Source: Nemertoderma westbladi (taxonomy: Eukaryota; Xenacoelomorpha; Nemertodermatida; Nemertodermatidae). Taken from it: 64,000 bases of DNA. A model generated the notes under the pieces. That model did no database searches. It was given only the letters and a program-made list of their open reading frames with translations, and was not told the DNA's origin. Location of the stretch: positions 1 through 64,000 of the forward strand of contig JAUCBJ010000727.1 of NCBI GenBank assembly GCA_032718475.1, in the 5' to 3' direction. Positions 11,211-22,630 of the stretch are shown piece by piece (position 1 is the first letter of the stretch; each line of letters starts with the position of its first letter). A program made the position numbers and the translations under genes.

Positions 11211-11880
11211 TCACATTTGAGGCACAGTGGTAAGAAATTGTTTGATCGATTCCCCTATGCCCGTGGCGAACTACTTATACTTTTTTTTCAAACTTTGATG
11301 ATTCCCCCTATGCCCATGGCGAACCACTTTTTCAACAGTTTGTTGATTCAGCTATGTCCATGGCAAAGCACTCCTTTTCGAAGTTTATTGATTCCTCTAT
11401 GCCCATATTAAGAAATCTAATTATTTGAAAGTTTATTTATTAACGTACAGTAATAGTAGTAATAATAATAATACTTGATTAGCATATATATTGCACTCTA
11501 ATATTGCATATAATTTCCTAATAAACTAAAAATTTTCTAGAAAAGATAGTTTTTTCACGTGCTGCGCGAAGGCCACATCGTCCTCTGCAGCCGTAAAATT
11601 TACACCACATTAAATATATGATCTGGGATGTCTCTCTGTAGATTTTCTGGCAAATTTAAGAAAAATTGAGGAAATGGTGCACATTTGAAAATTTACTTTT
11701 CGAGAAAAAAGCCATAAACTCATGATTTTTAATCGTGCTGCTCGAAGCAGAAAATCACCCAATTAAAAATTTTTATATGAATTACACATAGGTCAGAGAG
11801 TGTCTGTGTGAAATTTGAGACAAATCGGTCCAAAAGTGGCCACTGGGGAAAGGTGTTTTGTCTCTGTGCCTCAAATGTGA
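11211..11880. mobile_element. Non-autonomous DNA transposon (MITE-like), 17-bp TIRs flanked by TA
   Basis: The ends are perfect 17-bp inverted repeats: TCACATTTGAGGCACAG at 11211-11227 and its complement at 11864-11880. TA dinucleotides flank both sides (11209-11210 and 11881-11882), as expected for Tc1/mariner-type insertion. The interior has no transposase. It contains about three imperfect units of a 55-60-bp repeat sharing CTATGCCCATGGCGAA between 11250 and 11410. Confidence 0.7.
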
Positions 11881-12023
11881 TAGACTAATAGAACCAATTA
11901 TTTAATTAATTTTAATACTGTACTACAGTATATTCAATAATTGGACTCTTTGATTAAGAATATTACATTTAAATGGATCCATAGGATGACGAATTTAAAA
12001 GCATACACCCTACATAGCAAATT

Positions 12024-12266
12024 ATGAAGAAACCTATATTTCATAACAGATGCTACGGCTTCCGGGAATACACGCAACAGGCAACGGCGCAACAGGAAGT
12101 TTTCCAGGAAGCCGATGATACCGCCCAGCCCCTGCCATTAAAAATAATTCCGGGGCGCCATTCGACTAAAAGACAGGCCTGGCAGCCGGCTATTTATGGG
12201 CCGACTTTTAAGTATACCTGTAATGTGTTATCTCCTCGTAAACGATCCCGTCTAGTAGTTGAGTGA
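12024..12266 (+). pseudogene. Small ORF of unknown function whose 3' end is duplicated
   Basis: A frame of 80 codons with an ATG at 12024 ends with the basic stretch SPRKRSRLVVE. It is GC-richer than its flanks. Its last codons and about 50 bp of following sequence (12212-12314) are duplicated at 12361-12460, where the frame is broken. I do not recognise a domain. It may be a gene fragment or a transposon-derived segment. Confidence 0.25.
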
Positions 12267-12460
12267 TATATTATTTTCATCAGAACTATTAGTGGAATTT
12301 TGTAGGCTACATATATTGATGATTATATGAGCAGGACGAGCGCAGCGAGGCTTAAAATGGATACGAGTAATATGTTAACTCCCCGAAAAAATCCGGTCTA
12401 GTACTTGAATGATATATTATTTTCATCAGAACTATTAGTGGAATGTTGTAGGCTACATAT
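12212..12460. repeat. Direct duplication of about 100 bp
   Basis: The copies at 12212-12314 and 12361-12460 share the block GATATATTATTTTCATCAGA and then GTAGGCTACATAT, with scattered substitutions and a 46-bp spacer containing GAGCGCAGCGAGGC. Confidence 0.75.
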
Positions 12461-13092
12461 GTCATATATTGTTATAATTAACTTTTTATAAATAATTTAC
12501 AACTTGATAATTTAGAACAGTTAAAACAGTTAATAGCTTACACTGTTACTAGCACAAAGTTATAGTTTATAGAGGAGCTATGGTTTTTATAATCTATTAT
12601 CTATGGTCGTTTGGAAAGGAGCGCGGTTTGGATACCGATATCGCTGGAAACCAAAGGATGTCTGAACATTAACAAAACTCCAAAATTTTAAAATTATCTC
12701 AAGAAATTGAGCAGTTTTTCTCATAGATACATTCGAAATTGTCGTTGCCCTCAACACTCAAAGCAGCTATACTCGGGTTTCGGGTTAGGTACTCAAAATG
12801 TCTATATTTCGATGGCATTTTGGCAACAAGTACGAGATGGCAACAAGTACGCCTGGAAGTTGAGTTCTTTAAGGTCAATTAATTTTATTATATCCGAACT
12901 AATAAAATCTTCTAGTTGATCAATCGCGGGATTGCGTGTTTCTAAACTCGATCGTGAAGTTGTTCGCGGTTTCGGTGGTGGAGTTGGAACATATAGAGGA
13001 GGTGCGCCTGGAAACAAAGAAGGGGTTCACCGGGAACTTTAAAACGATTACCATTCTGTTTGATCCGCACACCATCCAGTACAGTGAATTTC

Positions 13093-14745
13093 GGGTATAT
13101 CTTTTGCGTAGAGGTATAGCCTACATAGAGGCTTCATGTAGGTATGTGTAGCCTACATGTAGATGCATGTGTAGGGTGAATGTAGGTAGGTGTAGTCCCA
13201 TAGATCGTAGATATTAATGTAATTTATGTGTCAACTTGCAGTAACGTGATACACGGTCGTCAATCAGGATGTATGGCAATAATCTCTGATCTCCACGGTA
13301 CAATACGGTACATCAACCTGCAGACCTGTCTGCTGTCAGACAACAGGTTTTACTGCATACTGCAGTACTGTAAAAATATCAAACATCGCGTTCTGATTAT
13401 ACTAAAGTCCCTTACTCGTCATAAATATTATGCCCTAATAAATTTGAGTATGCTAACGCCACGAAAGGCATCGTTCCATTAGATTAACTCGTTCTGATTT
13501 ATATGTTTATTGAGTAAGAGTAACCTAAACAAGAACAGCCATCATCGCGGGGACTATAGTCTACCAGAAACCCTGACCCCCCTCTGCCCCTCTTTATCTG
13601 TTTATCAACCATACATTCATGGGACTTGAACAGTACTTCAGCATTGAAATGTTTTGGACGTTTTGTTTTGAAAGTAAAAATATAGAAGTCTGGAAGTTTT
13701 GTTTGTTTTAATTTTTCAGGCAGTCACATTCCACCAACCAGCAACAGTCCCATCCCTTCCCACTATCCCGCGGACCACCACACTGTTTCATTATAAAGTA
13801 TTCCCATCTCGATGATGGGAATTAATCAGTAATCCGATGGGATTCAAATCCCATCTCGAAGTAACAGCAAAACACGAAAGTCAATAGCTTTACAGTTATA
13901 TTTGATTGCATTGAAAGTTAATAGAAAAAAAAAGTTAAATTGCATATCCATTAAAATATCATGAAATTGATATGGCAGTTTAGTAGATTAAAACGGCCAC
14001 AGCAAGATTTATAAAATGAAAAAATCAGCACAGCACACAATATTATCAATATAGACATTGAAGACAATTTAATAAACAAATACTATAAAAAAATATCTAC
14101 TAACAATCAATACATGATATATATAATATATATACATCAGCGACTACCATCGCCACTCTGGTTCAATCAGTCAGTCCGGTATCATTGTTAGCGTTTTGTT
14201 GAATTACCCACTCATCCTCAGACCCTCATGGACACCGACGACGAGCTCTAACCCTAACCGTTAGTCGATTCCTCCTTGACTGGAAACATCAGGTTCGGGC
14301 CGTTCGGCCCATACAAAGTCATTAGCCTCCATGCCTGAACCCGCAGGATCATAAGATCAACAGTATGTATCGGTATATCGTTCAGTCGTTTTTTCCTTTG
14401 TCAGTACTGTAGTATTGATAGGCTCCGTCTCGTAGGTATTCAGGGGACGCCCATTCGACGTATTCGCATCTCCTCCTGGTTGTTTCGGGTACCACCGCCC
14501 GCCATATGCGCATCTCTTCGTGGTTGTTCCGGGTACCACCCCCGTTCGCCGCATTCGCATCTCATCGAGGAAGTTCGGGTCCGGGTACCCCGTGTAGGCC
14601 TATTCATTCATCATTGTTGTTTTTAAAGACCTACTTACACCTACCTACATTCACCCTACACGTGCACCTACATGTAGGCAACACATACCTACATGTAGCC
14701 TCTATGTAGGCTATACCTCTACGCAAAAGTTATACCCGTGAATTT
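13093..14745. repeat. Element bounded by about 110-bp inverted repeats
   Basis: The left arm (13093-13200) and right arm (14630-14745) are reverse complements over roughly 110 bp. They share TTTTGCGTAGAGGTATAGCC at the outer side and GTAGGGTGAATGTAGGTAGG at the inner side. The 1.4-kb interior has no recognisable transposase. No clear target duplication was found. It may be a foldback-type transposon or an inverted duplication. Confidence 0.65.
14464..14600. repeat. Three imperfect copies of an approximately 50-bp tandem repeat
   Basis: CGCATCTC starts each unit (14465, 14509 and 14556), followed by TGGTTGTT-like sequence and CGGGTACC. The third unit is diverged. Confidence 0.6.
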
Positions 14746-14954
14746 CTGAATTTGTATTCCAGTATTTCAGTATTGACTGATTGAGGATTGCATATTATCT
14801 GATTATGGCAGTACAGCAGTATGGTGTATGGCTGTATGTGGTCTGGTGGTATGGGTATAGGCCTATTTGGTTTATAATTTCAGTATTTTGGCTGTTTGGT
14901 TAGGCTGTTAGGGTTAGTTGGTCAGGCTGTCAGCAATCAGGGTTCAGGCAGACT

Positions 14955-15105
14955 ATCATCATGACTGTCTGACTGTCAGACTGTACATCAGTACATCAAT
15001 GTACAGTCAGACAGTGCAGCAGTGTGCAACTGCCTGACTGCCAGACTGCGACTGTCAGACTGTAGTTTTGCACTGTCAGACTCTGAGACTGCGGACTGTG
15101 TACGG
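14955..15105. repeat. Low-complexity CTGTCAGA-type repeat with internal inverted repeats
   Basis: Many short overlapping copies of GACTGTCAGACTG-like words occur on both strands, centred on an inverted pair around ACATCAATGTACAG. Confidence 0.6.
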
Positions 15106-15124
15106 GGTTTCTGGAGCTTGAATG

Positions 15125-15310
15125 AGAGGCCGCGTAGACCAGTCGTACAAAGTTCAAACATGCTGCAGTCCGCGTTGTCGATACCCGTAAGGTAACGGTA
15201 CACCTGCAGCCTGGATGAGGTCGGCACGATAACGGCGATATCAGGATATTCAAGGGTCGGGAGACAGAGCCGTTTCAATCTAGATATCCGGTAATGCAGT
15301 GGTACGGTAC
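15125..15310 (-). pseudogene. Unassigned coding-like minus-strand segment
   Basis: A minus-strand frame of about 60 codons is open and GC-rich here, with a natural-looking peptide (for example YLTGIDNADCSMFELCTTG). I recognise no family and cannot place good splice sites. It lies inside the FREM-like intron but does not look like a Calx-beta or CSPG segment. Confidence 0.2.
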
Positions 15311-15820
15311 CGGTACCGGCCAATGCAGTAATGACTGAATGAGGGGCGAACTAACCCCTGTACAGATTGACTGACAAACACAAAGACAACTAACTGTGAA
15401 GTGAACTGACAAACAGATGCTACAGGCCAAGACTACATCATCACTACATGGACTTTCCTCAATCGTCACTATCTCATGTACCGGTACGTTTATACATTGT
15501 AGATTGATGAATGTCAATAAGTTTTTTTTTAATTCGACTGACTGTTGTTAAGCAATGTACCGGTAATTTGGGATAATTCTTGTACATGTACTATACTGTG
15601 CTCTTTGCTGCATGAATTTCTTAATCGGTTATTTCATTATCGTATAATCTCATTTGCCATTACAATATTACTGCATTGCAATATAATTTAATACTCGGCT
15701 AATCAGCTAAATTAAATAGTCTAGTGCTTCTACTTATATCAGTATAAACATTTGTGTAAAACAATTAATTTTGCTGCTGCAAATTTATTGGTATATCAGG
15801 TATATTGTTAACCACTAATA

Positions 15821-17377
15821 ATGGCTACAAATAACGATATATTATATAGAGCTCCAAGTGTCAAACCTCCAACATTGTCAGATCTTAAAGACGCAGCTGA
15901 AAGAACAGGACTAGTATTAGAGGAACATGAGTTTGAGGAATATCAGAAAGTCATGCATTCTGCTCTAAAATCTTACGATGTAATCTATGATCTACCAGAA
16001 CCTGTGCCACCCACTAAGTACCCACGATTACCCGGGTATCAGCCACATCCTGAGGATAACGTTGGGAGAGCTTGGTACTGGCGATGTGACATTAAGGGAG
16101 CTAAGGATGGTCTCTTAGCTGGTAAGTGTCTAGCGATCAAAGATAATGTCCACGTAGCTGGAGTTCCAATGATAAATGGTTCGAAATTAATTGAAGGTTT
16201 TATTCCACCATTTGATGCAACAATAGTAACAAGAATCTTGGACCAGGGAGGGCATATCATTGGAAAGGCATCCTGTGAGGATTTGTGTTTTTGTGGAAAC
16301 AGTTTCACATGCAGCTCTGGACCAGTACCAAATCCATTTTGCACTTCTAAAACTACAGGTGGCTCCAGTTCAGGCAGTGCTTATCTTGTAGCCAAGAAAG
16401 AAGTGGATATGGCAATAGGAGGTGACCAAGGGGGTTCTATTCGTCTTCCTTCCTGTTGGTCAGGGACTGTGGGTCTGAAACCCACTTTTGGCCTGGTGCC
16501 ATACACAGGAATCATGCCCATAGAATTAACAATTGATCACACTGGTCCCATCGCATCATGTGTTACAGACTGTGCTATTCTTCTTGAAGCTATTGCTGGA
16601 TATGATGGTGGCTTGGATCCAAGGCAACCATATAACATGCCAGTACCGAAATATTCTCTGTTGTTGACTGGCGATTTGGCTGGGAAGAAAATCGGTATCT
16701 TAGAAGAAGGATTTATTGATTGCGATCCTGAGGTGGAACTCTTGGTAAAAGGAGCGGCTAGAAAGTTAAGCGAAAGGGGAGCAACAGTTGACATGGTATC
16801 AATTCCAGAACATATGAAGGGTAAGGCGATATGGGATGCAATTGCTTTAGAAGGAACTTACAATCAAATGATTAAAGGAGCAGGCGATGGTATGAATTGG
16901 TCTGGTCAATATTCCACAGCTCTGAGAGATAAAGTGGCTAGAGGTTTGAAGACAAATATTAATGATATTTCTATCACACTAAAGTACACAATATTACTTT
17001 GTGAGTATCTTGCTGTGAATTACAACGGTCGCTTTTACTCTAAAGGTCAGAATTTAGTCCGTTGGTTGAGAGCTGCTTATGATAAAGCTCTGGAGAAATA
17101 TGACGTCCTGATTATGCCAACTATTAAATTTCCTGCTGTTAATATACCCAAGGAAAATGACAATATTGAGGAAATTCTAGACAAGGGATTTTGTATGTTG
17201 GCTAATACGGTTCAATTCAACATAACCCACCACCCGGCTCTCAGTATCAATGTAGGAGTCTCACAGAATCTACCTGTGGGAATGCAAATCGTCGGCAGAT
17301 GTTACGATGACGTCACTGTATTAAACGCAGCTTACGCATGGGAACTCGTATCTGATGGCCAATTCAATCCGAAATAG
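15821..17377 (+). CDS. Amidase-signature family hydrolase, copy 1 (518 aa, intronless)
   Basis: This enzyme is predicted to hydrolyse a carbon-nitrogen amide bond, releasing an acid and ammonia or an amine; the natural substrate is unknown. The amidase-signature fold is clear. Lys107 lies in AIKDN, Ser182 in GGSSSGS and Ser206 in GDQGGSIR. The spacings of 75 and 24 residues equal those of the catalytic Lys-cisSer-Ser triad in the family. Features such as VAGVPM, GSIR followed by VGLKPTFGLVPYTG, TIDHTGPI and a C-terminal NLPVGMQIVGR with a DD motif match Rhodococcus-type bacterial amidases of about 520 aa in order and length. No signal peptide or membrane segment is seen, so the protein is probably cytosolic. 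The ATG at 15821 precedes the conserved start shared by all three copies. The frame has no introns although the surrounding gene is intron-rich. A weak 3' splice-like site (TATATCAG near 15799) would allow a 5'-UTR intron. Confidence 0.93.
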   Translation: MATNNDILYRAPSVKPPTLSDLKDAAERTGLVLEEHEFEEYQKVMHSALKSYDVIYDLPEPVPPTKYPRLPGYQPHPEDNVGRAWYWRCDIKGAKDGLLAGKCLAIKDNVHVAGVPMINGSKLIEGFIPPFDATIVTRILDQGGHIIGKASCEDLCFCGNSFTCSSGPVPNPFCTSKTTGGSSSGSAYLVAKKEVDMAIGGDQGGSIRLPSCWSGTVGLKPTFGLVPYTGIMPIELTIDHTGPIASCVTDCAILLEAIAGYDGGLDPRQPYNMPVPKYSLLLTGDLAGKKIGILEEGFIDCDPEVELLVKGAARKLSERGATVDMVSIPEHMKGKAIWDAIALEGTYNQMIKGAGDGMNWSGQYSTALRDKVARGLKTNINDISITLKYTILLCEYLAVNYNGRFYSKGQNLVRWLRAAYDKALEKYDVLIMPTIKFPAVNIPKENDNIEEILDKGFCMLANTVQFNITHHPALSINVGVSQNLPVGMQIVGRCYDDVTVLNAAYAWELVSDGQFNPK

Positions 17378-19840
17378 GATCAATCAGTACCACATTGACT
17401 GTGAATGTGCCCAGGTACACCATTTTACTGCTGCGCCTTTATACCAATGTATGCTCTGTAGCTCTGTAATTGTTATTTATTTCTTATGTTGTAATAATAA
17501 TTATTAATTATATTACCAAGTTTGTATATGTATACTAGGATGAAATTGCATCAAATTTAAATCAGTGGAAGTTATTCATTAGGGATGTATTTCTTAGTGG
17601 GTGAGTCTGGATTTATATTTTTGCTTTCACACCAGTTGTGTTACAATCAAGTGTTTGATAAAAGTGTATCCTCCATCAATCAGCACTATTGCACCACCTA
17701 TTGGTGCGATTGGAAGTGGCCAGTTAGTGTCTTTTATTAGACATTTCAGATCAATGTCTGTCCACCATTTTTCCTCTCAGCAAGCGGCTTCCATGGAACA
17801 AGAACATGATCAAATGCTGATCAGTTCTACGGCCGGCAAGACTCAAATGGAACAGTCCTGCCTGCAGCATAATACTGGGTATTGGCAATAAGGTGATTCT
17901 CGTTTATAAAGTGAGCATTGATATATCCAATGCCATGAACCCTGCATGCGTAGCATCACAGGGTTATCTGTTGTTTGTACCATCGATGTATATGGTGCCT
18001 TCTGCAGTATGTAAAGGGAACATTATACATGAAATGAAAACTACAATATAGATTGTATGCGATTGAATCAGAATGTCACCTTTCCTTTACAACCACTCTT
18101 TAAAAACAAATAATATATTTGCTGCGACTGATGCAATATTGGTGGGGAAACTTGTCAAATTGTTGAAAACCAATTTGAAAGGGAAAATTAAATTATATCG
18201 TAGATTGGACAGGACATGGTGCCTTACAGGTACTATTTATTTATGGTATATTATATATTTCAAATAATTAATTAGTATGTTTATTATTATAATGCCAGAC
18301 AGGTAATACACCACCTGCATTGAAATTTTACATATTTGTTTAATGTGATAAATTAGTATTATGAATTAAACAACCACTATAATACCATTGAAGAGACCAC
18401 TCTACCGTAAAATTAACTAGGCCAATATATAATTATTATAATACTGTAACTTTAAAAATATTTCATTATTTGAGCAAGAGTACGGTGTTCCCACCTGAAT
18501 GTGGTTGGAATAATATTAAATTAACTTATGTAATATTTATATAATTTAATTGTTTATAAATTCAATTCATTCATAGTTATGGTCAGACAATTTAGGTTGT
18601 ACCGGTAATAATTGTGCGTCTATTATGGGTATCCTGTTAATTGTTGCTGTTATGTACCCACTAGTTTGTTTTAAGGATGTTGTGCTTTTTCTGTCTTTAA
18701 TTTGTGATTATGTACTAAAATCTGAACATTAAATTTATACCAATAATGTTTGAACAATATTAAAAAAGCTTTTCATAATAAATCAAAGTTTCAACAAGCA
18801 ATTCCTAATTTCTGTAACAGACCAGTAGATAGTGATCAGGTTATTCCCAGAGCAGTGCAGTAGTGGTGAGGATACGGAAGCGAATACTCCATAAAATTAT
18901 TTCAAACACATCTGCGATAACGATATGCATTTTAGGCGTTTTTGACACAAAGAGGGATTACATTCATGTTGGTGCATTGCACATAAAGCCTTATCTATAT
19001 TGTTTACTATACATGTAATAATTATGTAGAATCATGAAGTGAGAATATGTCGAGGGGGTTGTGAAAATCATTGGGAAATTACTGCAGTGAGTGTTTTATG
19101 TTATCAGCAATTATTATGGATTAAAATCAAAGTTTGCAAGGAGTTTGTTTGACCTTTAGATGACAATTTCCAGATATGGTGAAGGCTTGATATCTTACAT
19201 ACTGTTAGTAGGCTTCTAATAATATTAGTAATAGTAATAATAATCCTAGTATCCCTACCGGTACTAATTATTTCATTCGTTTACAATTTAATGTTTCAAA
19301 ATAGTTATGTTTACAAAAGTTAGATTGAATTGTTCAACATTATGATGTGCGATGATAATAGTAAAGATACACCCCAGGTGGAGTAAATTAAGTGTAATAG
19401 GTAAGAATAGATAAGTATGGAAGTTAGATTGTTCATCCGTAAAATATCTGTTACATTTTGTAGTCTAGCAGGTTTGTGTTTTATAGCTGAAGTAAACAAT
19501 AAGGATTCGTAATAATTTGTCAATTACTAAATTTCACTGTTGTATAGTATATTTCGTGTTTTTTCTATTGGCACAAATTCCATCTCAGAGGAAAATATTA
19601 ATTATCAATTAATGGAAAGGAAAGGTCACAGCTTGACAGCGGCATTACATTCAAACCAAATCAATAAACGAATATCTATAGTTTGTCTACAGTTTTTGCC
19701 AACAATCCCCCACCACCTATCTGATATAAGCTGTATGTCAAAATTTAAAATGTTCATCTTACAAAGTGTCATAAAAAAACTGTAGATAGAATTGAGTTAG
19801 CAGATAACCGTATAGGTCTATATTATTGTCATAATACAAA
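17378..19840. other. Spacer between amidase copies 1 and 2
   Basis: AT-rich sequence with no recognised gene. A 96-codon plus-strand frame at 17601-17891 contains SISTIAPPIGAIGSGQLVSF, loosely reminiscent of extracellular receptor domains, but it is too weak to call. No promoter motif could be assigned to copy 2. Confidence 0.4.
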
Positions 19841-21394
19841 ATGGATAGTGATAAATTATTATACAGAGCTCCGAGTGTCAAACCTCCAACATTGTCGGAT
19901 CTTCAAGAAGCAGCTGAAAGAACAGGACTAGTATTAGAGGAACATGAGTTTGAGGAATATCAGAAAGTCATGCATTCTGCTCTCAAATCTTACGATGTAA
20001 TCTATGATCTACCAGAACCTGTGCCACCCACTAAGTACCCACGATTACCTGGTTATCAGCCACCTCCTGAGGATAACGTTGGGAGAGCTTGGTATTGGCG
20101 ATGTGACATTAAGGGAGCTAAGGATGGTCTTTTAGCTGGTAAGTGTCTAGCGATCAAAGACACTGTCCAGGTAGCTGGAGTTCCAATGTTATGTGGATCT
20201 AAACTTGTTGAAGGTTTTATTCCACCATTTGATGCAACAATTGTAACAAGAATCTTGGACCAGGGAGGGCATATCATTGGAAAGGCATCATGTGAAGATC
20301 TATGTTTGTGTGGAAACAGTTTCACATCCAGCTCTGGACCAGTGCCAAATCCATTTTGCTCCACTAAAAGCGCTGGTGGCTCCAGTTCAGGCAGTGCTTA
20401 TCTAGTGGCTAAGAAAGAAGTGGATATGGCAATAGGAGGTGACCAAGGGGGTTCTATACGTTTTCCGTCCTGCTGGTGTGGAGTTGTGGGTCTGAAACCC
20501 ACTTATGGCCTGGTGCCATACACAGGAATCATACCAGGAGATTTAACTATTGATCACGCAGGACCTATCACTTCATGTGTTACAGACTGTGCTATTCTTC
20601 TTGAAGCTATTGCTGGATATGATGGTGGCTTGGATCCAAGGCAACCATATAACATGCCGGTACCGAAATATTCTCAGTTGTTGACTGGCGATTTGGCTGG
20701 GAAGAAAATCGGTATCTTAGAAGAAGGATTTATTGATTGCGATCCTGAGGTGGAACTCTTGGTAAAAGGAGCGGCTAGAAAGTTAAGCGAAAGGGGAGCA
20801 ACAGTTGACATGGTATCAGTTCCAGAACATATTAAGGGTAAGGCGATATGGTATCCAATTACTTTAGAAGGATCTTACAATCATATGGTTAAAGGAGCAG
20901 GCGATGGTATGAATTGGTCTGGTCAATATTCCACAGCTCTGAGAGATAAAGTGGCTAGAGGTTTGAAGACAAATATTAATGATATTTCTATCACACTAAA
21001 GTATGCAACATTGCTTTGTGAGTATCTTGCTGTGAATTACAACGGTCGCTTTTATTCTAAAGCACAAAATTTAGTCCGTTGGTTGAGAGCTGCTTACGAT
21101 AAAGCTCTGGAGAAATATGATGTTCTGATTATGCCAACAATTAAATTCCCTGCTGTTGATCTACCCAAGGGAGATGATAATATTGGGGAAATCTTATACA
21201 AGGGAATGTGTATGTTGGAGAATACGGTTCAATTCAACATAACCCACCACCCGGCTCTCAGTATCAATGTAGGAGTCTCACAGAATCTACCTGTGGGAAT
21301 GCAAATCGTCGGCAGATGTTACGATGACGTCACTGTATTAAACGCAGCTTACGCATGGGAACTCGTATCTGATGGTCAATTTAATCCAAAATAA
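19841..21394 (+). CDS. Amidase-signature family hydrolase, copy 2 (517 aa, intronless)
   Basis: The triad is Lys106, Ser181 and Ser205, conserved in context and spacing with the other copies. Compared with copies 1 and 3 it differs at likely substrate-pocket positions: MLCGSKLVEGF instead of MINGSKLIEGF, IIPGDLTIDHAGPIT instead of IMPIELTIDHTGPIA, and LCLCGNSFTSSSG after the CED motif. Its C-terminal third is nearly identical to copy 1 (NTVQFNITHHPALS, GVSQNLPVG), whereas the region around the catalytic serines (STKSAGGSSSGS, SCWCGVVGLKPT) is shared with copy 3. This mosaic suggests gene conversion after tandem duplication. An AATAAATAAATAAATAA run about 150 bp after the stop (from 21545) could serve as polyadenylation signal. 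The gene is intronless, plus strand, inside the intron of the minus-strand FREM-like gene. Confidence 0.93.
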   Translation: MDSDKLLYRAPSVKPPTLSDLQEAAERTGLVLEEHEFEEYQKVMHSALKSYDVIYDLPEPVPPTKYPRLPGYQPPPEDNVGRAWYWRCDIKGAKDGLLAGKCLAIKDTVQVAGVPMLCGSKLVEGFIPPFDATIVTRILDQGGHIIGKASCEDLCLCGNSFTSSSGPVPNPFCSTKSAGGSSSGSAYLVAKKEVDMAIGGDQGGSIRFPSCWCGVVGLKPTYGLVPYTGIIPGDLTIDHAGPITSCVTDCAILLEAIAGYDGGLDPRQPYNMPVPKYSQLLTGDLAGKKIGILEEGFIDCDPEVELLVKGAARKLSERGATVDMVSVPEHIKGKAIWYPITLEGSYNHMVKGAGDGMNWSGQYSTALRDKVARGLKTNINDISITLKYATLLCEYLAVNYNGRFYSKAQNLVRWLRAAYDKALEKYDVLIMPTIKFPAVDLPKGDDNIGEILYKGMCMLENTVQFNITHHPALSINVGVSQNLPVGMQIVGRCYDDVTVLNAAYAWELVSDGQFNPK

Positions 21395-21544
21395 TAAATT
21401 CGCTTTTGGTACTAAACTGACTTAGAATATAGCCTTTGTTTTCCGAGATTAGGCACTAGATAGGATCATGTTGAATGGTTTATATATAATATATTTTAAA
21501 GAAACGCGTTGCTTATTAGTTGAATAGTATTTGAGTTGGCAGCA

Positions 21545-21561
21545 ATAAATAAATAAATAAC
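21545..21561 (+). terminator. Candidate polyadenylation signals of amidase copy 2
   Basis: Four overlapping AATAAA hexamers lie about 150 bp after the stop codon of copy 2. No equally good signal was seen close to copies 1 or 3. Confidence 0.4.
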
Positions 21562-21639
21562 TCTCCAGTAATTAAATAAAATTTATAGCCAATTGTTAGT
21601 TAATTTTAATCAATTTATCCATAAAATATTTACATTTTA

Positions 21640-21664
21640 GGGGGGGGGGGGGGGGGGGGGGGGG
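21640..21664. repeat. 25-nt G homopolymer
   Basis: One of several homopolymeric C/G runs of 17-25 nt. Others are at 7624-7646, 9235-9252, 22030-22051, 27808-27824, 33351-33373 and 46143-46163. Exact lengths are likely to be uncertain in any assembly. Confidence 0.85.
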
Positions 21665-22251
21665 TTATAATGCACGATTAAATGTATGGTGTTTCCAAAT
21701 CTGGAAACCGCTATTTAATAGCTCTTAGTTTTCAAGTTATGTAAATTTCCATTTAGGGAATCCTATTTTCTGAGGGTGTCTACATAGCCACCCTAATACC
21801 GGTAGTCCTGGCTACTGCAGTAGCAGTAGGCCTTTAGACCTACACTGCTCAATGCTCATTGTTTGGAAAGCCAATAGTTTAAAAGCTGCCGAGTTGTACT
21901 ACATTACCCTTGTATTGTATGTGCGGCACGCCTCTAGACCGTCGTCCGTCATACCGGCGTTTATCTACAACCCGGCCCATAGGCGTACGGGAGCTATTTT
22001 GACTGGGGGGGGCAAAGTGAAAATATTCGCCCCCCCCCCCCCCCCCCCCCCTCCTTTCTCAAATTCGAACCCCCACAAAAATTTTCCCGGGCAACCCCCT
22101 TAAAAAATAATATGGGTGTCCGAAAACTAAGAAATTAATTAATGAATAAATTGAATCAAAATTATTAATAAAGTAAACATTAATTATAATAATACAAAAT
22201 TAATAATGAATATAATACAGTAATAAGTCTAAATATTATTAATCCTACTAA

Positions 22252-22530
22252 TTAATAGAAGTAAGAGTCTCGTCCCTTTCTCCTACCAAAAATGTTTATT
22301 ATTCGCTCCATGGAGTTTCGAATGACCGAATTGGCATATTCTCGCTCTATATTTATAAGAGCTAAGTGTGTGAGTCTTGTCTGTCCCATTGTGGACCGGA
22401 TATAAGTTTTGAGTCTCCGAAGAAGACTGAACGTCCTGTCCTCTCTGGAGTGCATGATGCGGCTGGAATGACAGCTAAGATAAGTACGAGTACGACCTTG
22501 CTGAACTCAGGCAACATGGACTGTAATATG
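22252..22530 (-). pseudogene. hAT transposase C-terminal (dimerisation domain) remnant
   Basis: The minus strand encodes MLPEFSKVVLVLILAVIPAA, then a frame change, then RTFSLLRRLKTYIRSTMGQT, LTHLALINIEREYAN and a Lys/Arg-rich tail ending at a stop at 22252. The order of hydrophobic strand, (A)SCxxxRxFSxLRRxKTYxRSTM and LALxxIxR is the hallmark of the hAT C-terminal dimerisation region found in hAT, ZBED and ZMYM1-like proteins. The rest of the transposase, including its catalytic DDE core, is absent. Its position near the left terminus fits the 3' end of an ancestral transposase gene of this element. Confidence 0.75.
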
Positions 22531-22630
22531 AACATGGGCATACTGTAATAGATACTATACTATAGTGTAAAGATGATAGAAAAAATAAAGTATTGAGGGT
22601 CTTTAGCTGGTTATATTATATTAGATAAAG

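Noticed and set aside
12802-13151. Overlapping frames on both strands around 12.8-13.15 kb
   Set aside because: Both strands are equally open, no family is recognised, and one end merges into the inverted-repeat element.
16039-16344. Minus-strand frames opposite the three amidases
   Set aside because: They recur at the same place in each copy because the coding strand is conserved, and show no domain of their own.
17601-17891. 96-codon frame with a faint resemblance to a receptor ligand-binding domain
   Set aside because: The resemblance is limited to a few residues, with no splice sites or continuation.
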